Origin: JAAYDI01 sp052034005 | GTDB taxonomy: Bacteria; Planctomycetota; Planctomycetia; Pirellulales; Pirellulaceae | Length of the DNA stretch: 38,257 nucleotides | Assembly (NCBI GenBank): GCA_052034005.1 | Contig: JBPOJB010000073.1 | Coordinates: forward strand, 1 to 38,257 | Direction: 5' to 3' | Shown here: piece after piece, positions 33,117 to 38,257 of the stretch | How the letters are laid out: every line of letters starts with the position of its first letter | Numbering within the stretch: position 1 is the first letter of the stretch | Position numbers and translations under genes: made by a program | The notes under the pieces: model-generated | What the model was told of the DNA's origin: nothing | What the model saw: only the letters and a program-made list of their open reading frames with translations | Databases searched by the model: none

Positions 33117-35006
33117 ATGTCGACTTTGACTTGGATCGATTGGGCCGTGATCGGCGGTTACTTCGCGTTGCTCTTCGGACTGGCCTGGTGGGTGATTCTG
33201 CGCAGCCGCGACACGGCGGACGACTATTTCCTGGCCGGGCGCAATCTCAGCTGGTGGATCATCGGCGGTTCGATTTTCGCCTCGAACATCGGGTCGGAGC
33301 ACCTGGTGGGGCTGGCCGGGTCCGGGGCGACGGACGGCGTGGCGATGGCGCACTATGAGCTGCATGCGTGGTGCCTGCTGGTGTTGGCCTGGGTGCTGGT
33401 CCCGTTCTACATGCGGTCCCGGGTGTTCACGATGCCCGAGTTCCTGGAACGGCGGTTCAACCCGACCAGCCGCTGGGTGCTCTCGCTCATCACGCTGGTG
33501 GCGTACGTCGTCACGAAGCTGGCGGTGGGCATCTATGCGGGCGGCGTGGTGTTCGCCGTGCTGTTGCCGGACCTGGGCCTCTTCGGGCTCAACAGCTTCT
33601 GGGTGGGTTCGATCCTGGTGGTGGTGCTGACCGGCTTGTACACGATCCTGGGCGGCTTGCGGACGGTGGCGTACACCGAGGCGATGCAGACCGGTGTGCT
33701 GGTGATCGGCTCGGCCTTGGTCAGCGCCTACGGCCTGGCCGCGCTGGGCGGCTGGCAGCCGCCCAGCGGGGCCGCCGCACCGGCCGCGGCGGTCGCGGCG
33801 CCGCAGGCGGCGGCCACGGGCTTTGGCGACGCGGTCGCCAGCGGCTGGGGACGCCTGCGGGAGGTCTGCGGATCCGAGATGTTCAACCTGTGGAAGCCGA
33901 TCGTCCCCCAGGGCACGCAGGCGACCTGGGCGCCCGTGGACGAGACCCGGGCGCAGGCCGGCGCGTCGGATACCCGCCCCACGGAGGTCAAGCGCATGGC
34001 GTGGTATTTCAACACCAACTATCCCTGGCTGAGCATGCTGTTCTGCGCCCCGGTGATTGGTCTCTGGTACTGGTGCACGGACCAGTACATCGTGCAGCGC
34101 GCATTGGGCGCGCCGAACGAGACCCAGGCGCGCCGCGGCTCGATCTGCGCGGCGTATCTGAAACTGCTGCCGGTGTTCATCTTCATCATCCCGGGCATGA
34201 TCTGCTTCGCGCTGGCCAAGAGCGGGGCCAATCCAACGCTTCAGCAGGAGATCATCGGCGCGGACGGCCAGGTGATCCGCGACCAGGCACAGCAGGCGTT
34301 TCCCCTGCTGGTCGCCCACGCGCTGCCCGTCGGCGTGCGCGGCATGGTGGTAGCCGGCCTGCTGGCCGCCCTGATGAGTTCGCTGGCCGGGGCCTTCAAC
34401 GCGTCCGCCACGCTGTTCACAATCGACTTCTACTCGAAGATCGCCCGCAACGTGTCGCAGCATCAGCTCGTATGGATCGGGCGGCTGGCCACGACCGTCA
34501 TGGTGCTCATCGGCCTGCTCTGGATCCCGGTCATCCAGGGCGGCAAGGGTCTGTACGACTATCTGCAGGGCGTGCAGGCGTACCTGGCGCCGCCCATCTT
34601 CGTCGTGTTCTTCCTGGGCGTGTTCTGGAAACGGCTCAATGGAGCCGGCTGCCTGGCGGCGCTCATTATCGGGTTCCTGCTCGGCCTGTTCCGCCTGGCT
34701 GTCGATACGCCGGTGAAGCTGATGAAGGGCTTCACCTATGCGGAAGGGTCCTTCCTGTGGATCGTCAACAACATTTTCTTCCAGTATTACAGCATCCTGA
34801 TCCTGCTCGTGTGCGCGCTGGTGATGGTCGTCGTCAGCTACCTGACCAGGAAACCGGATTACCAGGCCATCTCCGGCCTGACCTTCGGGACCATCACGGA
34901 CGAGCAGCGCCGCGAGTCGCGCGGGAGTTGGGGTCCGATCGACGTGATCCTGTCGCTCGGCGTGCTGGTGGCCATCCTCGCGGCCTACTTCTACTTCACC
35001 GGTTGA
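33117..35006 (+). CDS. Sodium/solute symporter (SSS family), probable arabinose transporter
   Basis: A 629-residue polytopic protein with about 14 membrane helices, of the SGLT-like SSS family (WWIIGGSIFASNIGSEHLVGL, LGGLRTVAYTEAMQT, WYWCTDQYIVQRALGA). Between about residues 217 and 285 there is a soluble loop with an Ala/Pro-rich start (AAAPAAAVAAPQAAA) that is longer than in typical members. The gene is 16 nt behind araA and 6 nt ahead of the arabinofuranosidase frame, so arabinose is the likely substrate. This is context-based. Confidence 0.9.
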   Translation: MSTLTWIDWAVIGGYFALLFGLAWWVILRSRDTADDYFLAGRNLSWWIIGGSIFASNIGSEHLVGLAGSGATDGVAMAHYELHAWCLLVLAWVLVPFYMRSRVFTMPEFLERRFNPTSRWVLSLITLVAYVVTKLAVGIYAGGVVFAVLLPDLGLFGLNSFWVGSILVVVLTGLYTILGGLRTVAYTEAMQTGVLVIGSALVSAYGLAALGGWQPPSGAAAPAAAVAAPQAAATGFGDAVASGWGRLREVCGSEMFNLWKPIVPQGTQATWAPVDETRAQAGASDTRPTEVKRMAWYFNTNYPWLSMLFCAPVIGLWYWCTDQYIVQRALGAPNETQARRGSICAAYLKLLPVFIFIIPGMICFALAKSGANPTLQQEIIGADGQVIRDQAQQAFPLLVAHALPVGVRGMVVAGLLAALMSSLAGAFNASATLFTIDFYSKIARNVSQHQLVWIGRLATTVMVLIGLLWIPVIQGGKGLYDYLQGVQAYLAPPIFVVFFLGVFWKRLNGAGCLAALIIGFLLGLFRLAVDTPVKLMKGFTYAEGSFLWIVNNIFFQYYSILILLVCALVMVVVSYLTRKPDYQAISGLTFGTITDEQRRESRGSWGPIDVILSLGVLVAILAAYFYFTG

Positions 35007-35042
35007 ACCATAATGCCAGAAACTGCAAAAAGGGATTCCGCC

Positions 35043-37457
35043 ATGTGTCATCTGCGATTCGCATGTATTGTGATTGGCGTGCTGGCCGTCGGCCTGATCA
35101 AGGCGGGTGCGGCGGACATCTTGCTGACCCTGCAGCCGGACCAGGTGGTGAACCGGATCGACGAGAAGGTCTACGGTCATTTCCTGGAGCACATCTATCA
35201 TTCGGTCAACGGCGGCCTGTGGGGCGAGCTGGTGTGGAACCGCACGTTCGAGCAGAACAGCCTGGGCAGCTGGTCGTCCGACGGCGAATGCGTGGTGCAG
35301 CAGGGCCTGGGCGACAATCAGCGGCTCCTGTTCGGCTCGGCCGATTGGACGGACTACGAGTTCACGCTCGAAGCGCAGAAGACGGGCGGCGCGGAAGGGT
35401 TCCTCGTGCTGTTCCGCTGCGCGGGCCCGGACGATTTCTACTGGTGCAACCTGGGCGGGTGGGGAAATACGGCCCATCAGCTCGAACGCGGCCGCACTGG
35501 TGAAGGGCGCTGGCATGGGGTCGGACCGCGCGTGGCAGGATCGATCGAGACCGGGCCGTGGTACCAGATCCGCGTGCGGTGCGAAGGGCCTCACTTCCAG
35601 GTCTGGCTCAATGGCGGCCAGGTGATCAACTTCACCGACTCGGCGCCGCATCTGGCGGGCTCGGTGGGCGTTGGCACATGGTCCACCACGGCCCGGTTCC
35701 GCCGGCTGAAGGTCACGTCGCTCCAGGGTGACGTGTTGTTCGAAGGGCTGCCGGACGTGCTGGACCGGGAGGGCACGGCGCTGCATTGGACGAAGCTCGG
35801 GTCGGGCAAGTGCTACATCGCGCCCGGCGAGGCCCTCAACGGCCGGTGCAGTCTGCGTATCGTGGGCGAGGGCGGTGAAACCGGCGTGGAACAAGCGCAC
35901 ATGGTGTTGCACCCGGGGCCGGCCGGCGATGAGACGTATGTCGGGTCGCTGTGGGCGCGCGGCGACGCGCCCGACGGGCTGGTCGTGCGGCTCAACAAGG
36001 GCGCGCAGACCGTGGCTTCCGCCCGGCTGTTGCCCATCTCCGACCGGCAGTGGACCGAGCACCGATTCCGCTTGCCGGTCCACGCCGCGGACAGCGCTTC
36101 GAAGCCGGAGGCGTGCCTGCAGATCGTGTTGCCCGGGCGCGGCGACCTGATGATCGACCAGGTGAGCTTGATGCCCGAAAGCTGGCAGTCGGCCGGCGGT
36201 TATCGCCCCGACCTGCGCGCCGCCATTGCGGACCTGCGCCCGCCCATCATCCGCTGGCCGGGCGGCTGCTTCGCGTCGCCCTATCGCTGGAAGGACGCGA
36301 TCGGCCCGCAATCCAAGCGGCAGATCTACCCGCGCGAGATCTGGGACGATCAGGATGTGAACTCGTTCGGCGTCGACGAGTTCGTGCGGATGTGCCAGGG
36401 CCTCGGCGCAGAGCCGCTGATCGTCATCAATATCGGCACGGAGGTCTGGAACGGCAAGGTCGATCCGCAGCAGTTCCTGCAGGAGGCGCTCGATTGGATC
36501 GAGTACTGCAATGGGCCGGCCGACAGCACCTGGGGGCGGGTGCGCGCCGAGAACGGGCATCCGGAGCCGTATGGTGTGAAGTACTGGGAAATCGACAACG
36601 AGACCTGGCACATGGGCGCCGAGCAGTATGCGGCGGCCGTCAACCGTTTCGCCCCGGCCATGAAACAGGCCGATCCCTCGATCAGACTGGCGGCCTGCGG
36701 CAGCGCCGGGTACGGCGACCACCCGGACGGCCTGCCCTGGAACCGTACGATCATCCAGCGCTGCGCGGCGGTCATCGATTACCTGAGCATCCATCACTAC
36801 GAGGACCCGAACGCCTTCGAGCAAGGCCCGCGGAACTACGAAGAGTTCTTTCACAAGACGGCACGGCTGATCGCCGAATCCGCCAATCCGAGCTTGAAGA
36901 TCTACGTGTCGGAATGGAATGCGCAGAGCACCGATTGGCGCACAGGGCTCTATTGCGGCGGATTGCTCAACGCGTTCGAGCGCTGCGGCGACTTCCTGGA
37001 AATCGGCGGGCCGGCCCTGTTCCTGCGGCATACCTCGGCGACCGCTTGGGACAACGCGTTCATCAACTTCGATCAACGCGGCTGGTTCCCCGCGCCCAAT
37101 TACGTCGTCATGAAGCTGTGGCGCGACCACTACGCCCCCGAACGGATCGCGGTGGACGGGGAAGCTGGTCCGCTGAACCTGGTCGCCACCCGGTCCGCGG
37201 ACGCACGGACTTGCTACCTGAAGGCCGTCAATCCGTCGGATGCCGCCCAGCGCGTGACGCTCCAGGTCGCCGGCAGCGCCCAGCCCGGCCCGGTGGACCT
37301 GCAACTGGTCGCGCCCGGTTCATTGAGGGCTCGCAACACGCTCGAGCAACCGGGGTCGGTCCATTGCAGAAAAGGCCCCGTCGAGCAGACGGCTGCCGGG
37401 ATCCAGTTCACGCTTCCCGCTCAGTCGGCTGCCGTCGTGTCGATTCCACTCAAGTAG
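35043..37457 (+). CDS. Exported alpha-L-arabinofuranosidase (GH51) with inserted carbohydrate-binding-like domains
   Basis: An 804-residue enzyme releasing arabinose from arabinan, arabinoxylan or arabinogalactan. ATG 35043 (AAGGGA upstream) begins a signal peptide (HLRFACIVIGVLAVGLIKAGA). The GH51 start (VNRIDEKVYGHFLEHIYHSV) leads into NRTFEQNS, then about 130 residues of LamG/DUF1080-like beta sandwich (EFTLEAQ ... FRCAGPDDFYWCN) and a second CBM4/9-like sandwich, before the barrel resumes at RWPGGCFASPYRWKDAIGP. Catalytic acid/base Glu520 (WEIDNETW) and nucleophile Glu624 (YVSEWNAQ) are present. Export with an operon-mate transporter indicates periplasmic sugar release. Ends with TAG. Confidence 0.93.
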   Translation: MCHLRFACIVIGVLAVGLIKAGAADILLTLQPDQVVNRIDEKVYGHFLEHIYHSVNGGLWGELVWNRTFEQNSLGSWSSDGECVVQQGLGDNQRLLFGSADWTDYEFTLEAQKTGGAEGFLVLFRCAGPDDFYWCNLGGWGNTAHQLERGRTGEGRWHGVGPRVAGSIETGPWYQIRVRCEGPHFQVWLNGGQVINFTDSAPHLAGSVGVGTWSTTARFRRLKVTSLQGDVLFEGLPDVLDREGTALHWTKLGSGKCYIAPGEALNGRCSLRIVGEGGETGVEQAHMVLHPGPAGDETYVGSLWARGDAPDGLVVRLNKGAQTVASARLLPISDRQWTEHRFRLPVHAADSASKPEACLQIVLPGRGDLMIDQVSLMPESWQSAGGYRPDLRAAIADLRPPIIRWPGGCFASPYRWKDAIGPQSKRQIYPREIWDDQDVNSFGVDEFVRMCQGLGAEPLIVINIGTEVWNGKVDPQQFLQEALDWIEYCNGPADSTWGRVRAENGHPEPYGVKYWEIDNETWHMGAEQYAAAVNRFAPAMKQADPSIRLAACGSAGYGDHPDGLPWNRTIIQRCAAVIDYLSIHHYEDPNAFEQGPRNYEEFFHKTARLIAESANPSLKIYVSEWNAQSTDWRTGLYCGGLLNAFERCGDFLEIGGPALFLRHTSATAWDNAFINFDQRGWFPAPNYVVMKLWRDHYAPERIAVDGEAGPLNLVATRSADARTCYLKAVNPSDAAQRVTLQVAGSAQPGPVDLQLVAPGSLRARNTLEQPGSVHCRKGPVEQTAAGIQFTLPAQSAAVVSIPLK

Positions 37458-37526
37458 CGGCGCCCGGCCGCACGCCGTGCCGAAGGCGGCTTCCAGGCAG
37501 GCAAAGGTGGCGGGGCGGCCGGGTGA

Positions 37527-37544
37527 GGGCCGCGCCGGCGGCCC
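37527..37544. terminator. GC hairpin between convergent genes
   Basis: GGGCCGC (37527-37533), loop GCCG, GCGGCCC (37538-37544). It lies between the stop of the arabinofuranosidase gene and the stop of the opposing small gene, so it could serve both directions. No T-tract. Confidence 0.4.
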
Positions 37545-37553
37545 GCGCTGCGG

Positions 37554-37952
37554 CTACGATTCCGCGCCCCAGCCGATCGACGATTGGACCGGGCCGTTGT
37601 GCTCAAAGTCGTACCCTGCCGCCTTCAACGCCTGCTCGACATCCTTCTTCGACGGCTTCTTGCCGTCCAGGTGCACCAGCCCCCAGACCACCGTCGGGCC
37701 GCCATGCACGTGGCGGCCCGTCGTCACGCGGGTCACGATCAGCCTCGGATTCATGCGGCTCATCAGATGCTGAATCGGATACATCTCGTTTTCATCTCGG
37801 ACTGAAAACGACTGCGGTAAGTCGATGGATGTCTGCATGTCCAGTGTCTCCAAAGCAGATAAGACATGTTCGACCAAGCCGTATTCCAGACAGCGTACCG
37901 GCCGAAGTCCCATCGCGGTGCGTGTCTCCCGCGCGACCTCGCGTGGCACCAC
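37554..37952 (-). CDS. Small protein of unknown function
   Basis: A 132-residue protein, not recognised. The GTG start at 37952 has GGAG about 9-10 nt upstream and a stop lies in frame just before it. The composition is balanced (unlike chance frames here), with a hydrophilic N-terminus (VPREVARETRTAMGLRPV), a central PIQHLMSRMNPRLIVTRVTT and a C-terminal WGLVHLDGKKPSKKDVEQA followed by GYDFEHNGPVQSS. No signal peptide or membrane segment is visible. A soluble, possibly two-domain alpha/beta protein is all that can be said. Confidence 0.65.
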   Translation of the reverse strand: MVPREVARETRTAMGLRPVRCLEYGLVEHVLSALETLDMQTSIDLPQSFSVRDENEMYPIQHLMSRMNPRLIVTRVTTGRHVHGGPTVVWGLVHLDGKKPSKKDVEQALKAAGYDFEHNGPVQSSIGWGAES

Positions 37953-38257
37953 CCAGTAATGCTCCGGGCGCTCTCAAGTATAGCGATTACGCAGAAGCCG
38001 GCGACCTGGGGAAACCGCGAATGTTCGGGTATCTCGGGCATTCCCGTGGGCGGGACGGGGTGGCCGTTTGGAGCGAGATTGCCGGTGGAACGAGTTGACA
38101 ACGGTGTGCGGCCACCGACAATGGGGACGCTCTAGCCTGGATTCCCATACGGCGGAAAGACCTAAGAAACAGCCGCCCAGCGGCGGGGGCGAGGGCCCGT
38201 GTATTAGGTGACGGCTTTACACCATACGGCGCTTAGCCGAACAGGAGCCGCAGGCGT
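37953..38257. other. Window-end stretch without a recognised gene
   Basis: About 300 bp with no credible gene. CCATACGGCG occurs twice in direct orientation (38145-38154 and 38222-38231), and CCGCC-CAGC-GGCGG (38173-38186) could form a short hairpin between them. This may be upstream regulatory DNA of a gene beyond the window. Confidence 0.4.

Noticed and set aside
33042..37304. A 1420-codon open frame on the strand opposite the symporter and arabinofuranosidase genes
   Set aside because: It is antisense to two well-supported genes, and its translation is His/Arg/Gln-rich without any domain. Such frames arise from codon bias in GC-rich genes.
38145..38231. Attachment site or integron-like repeat (two CCATACGGCG copies)
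   Set aside because: The repeat is only 10 bp, and no integrase, tRNA or further copies are seen.
1..38257. tRNA, rRNA, CRISPR array or insertion sequence
   Set aside because: No cloverleaf-type sequence, rRNA core, regularly spaced repeats, transposase or terminal inverted repeats were found in any intergenic stretch on reading.

Overview
The window is high-GC, gene-dense bacterial DNA, most likely from an anaerobic or facultatively anaerobic member of the Planctomycetota. This rests on recognised protein types and not on any search: an ECF-like sigma factor next to a zinc-ribbon Ser/Thr kinase, a BBP2-type outer-membrane porin, a Tat-exported Gfo/Idh/MocA protein, a planctomycete-style lipoprotein and a DUF3127 protein. 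A Pirellulales/Thermogutta-like organism would fit, but the rank is inference. I found no rRNA, tRNA, CRISPR array, insertion sequence or phage gene.

Layout. (1) 1-2831, minus strand: a sigma-factor gene followed by a membrane Ser/Thr kinase. The sigma gene carries an in-frame amber codon exactly where the family has Trp. (2) 3479-3850, minus: a small DUF3127 OB-fold-like protein. (3) 4152-7978, plus: hydE-hydG-hydF, the complete radical-SAM/GTPase set that builds the [FeFe]-hydrogenase H-cluster. (4) 8037-14111, minus and convergent with the maturases: NuoE-like subunit, a 1049-aa NuoF-GltD fusion and the catalytic HydA, together a trimeric bifurcating-type [FeFe] hydrogenase with an extra flavin/NADP-type module. 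A small membrane-protein gene interrupted by TGA lies at the convergence point. (5) 14418-19520, minus: a lipoprotein, the porin, a Tat-exported oxidoreductase and an exported sialidase-like beta-propeller. (6) 19771-24384, plus: a 4-hydroxyproline cluster (epimerase, three-subunit D-hydroxyproline dehydrogenase, DapA-family deaminase/aldolase). (7) 24395-26587, minus: a membrane-anchored zinc-ribbon protein with six 11-residue repeats, a helical Spy-like segment and a WD40-like domain. (8) 26860-28873, plus: an exported SMP-30/gluconolactonase-type protein and an unusual voltage-sensor-only membrane protein. (9) 29084-37457, plus: an L-arabinose operon (araB, araD, araA, sodium/solute symporter, exported GH51 arabinofuranosidase). 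(10) 37554-37952, minus: an unrecognised small protein.

Together the genes describe an organism that degrades arabinose-containing polysaccharide and hydroxyproline (both found in plant cell-wall glycoproteins, an inferred link) and can dispose of reductant as H2. The most interesting items are the NuoF-GltD hydrogenase subunit, the voltage-sensor-only protein with a complete charge-transfer centre and C-terminal coiled coil, and two otherwise well-formed genes each interrupted by a single in-frame stop codon.
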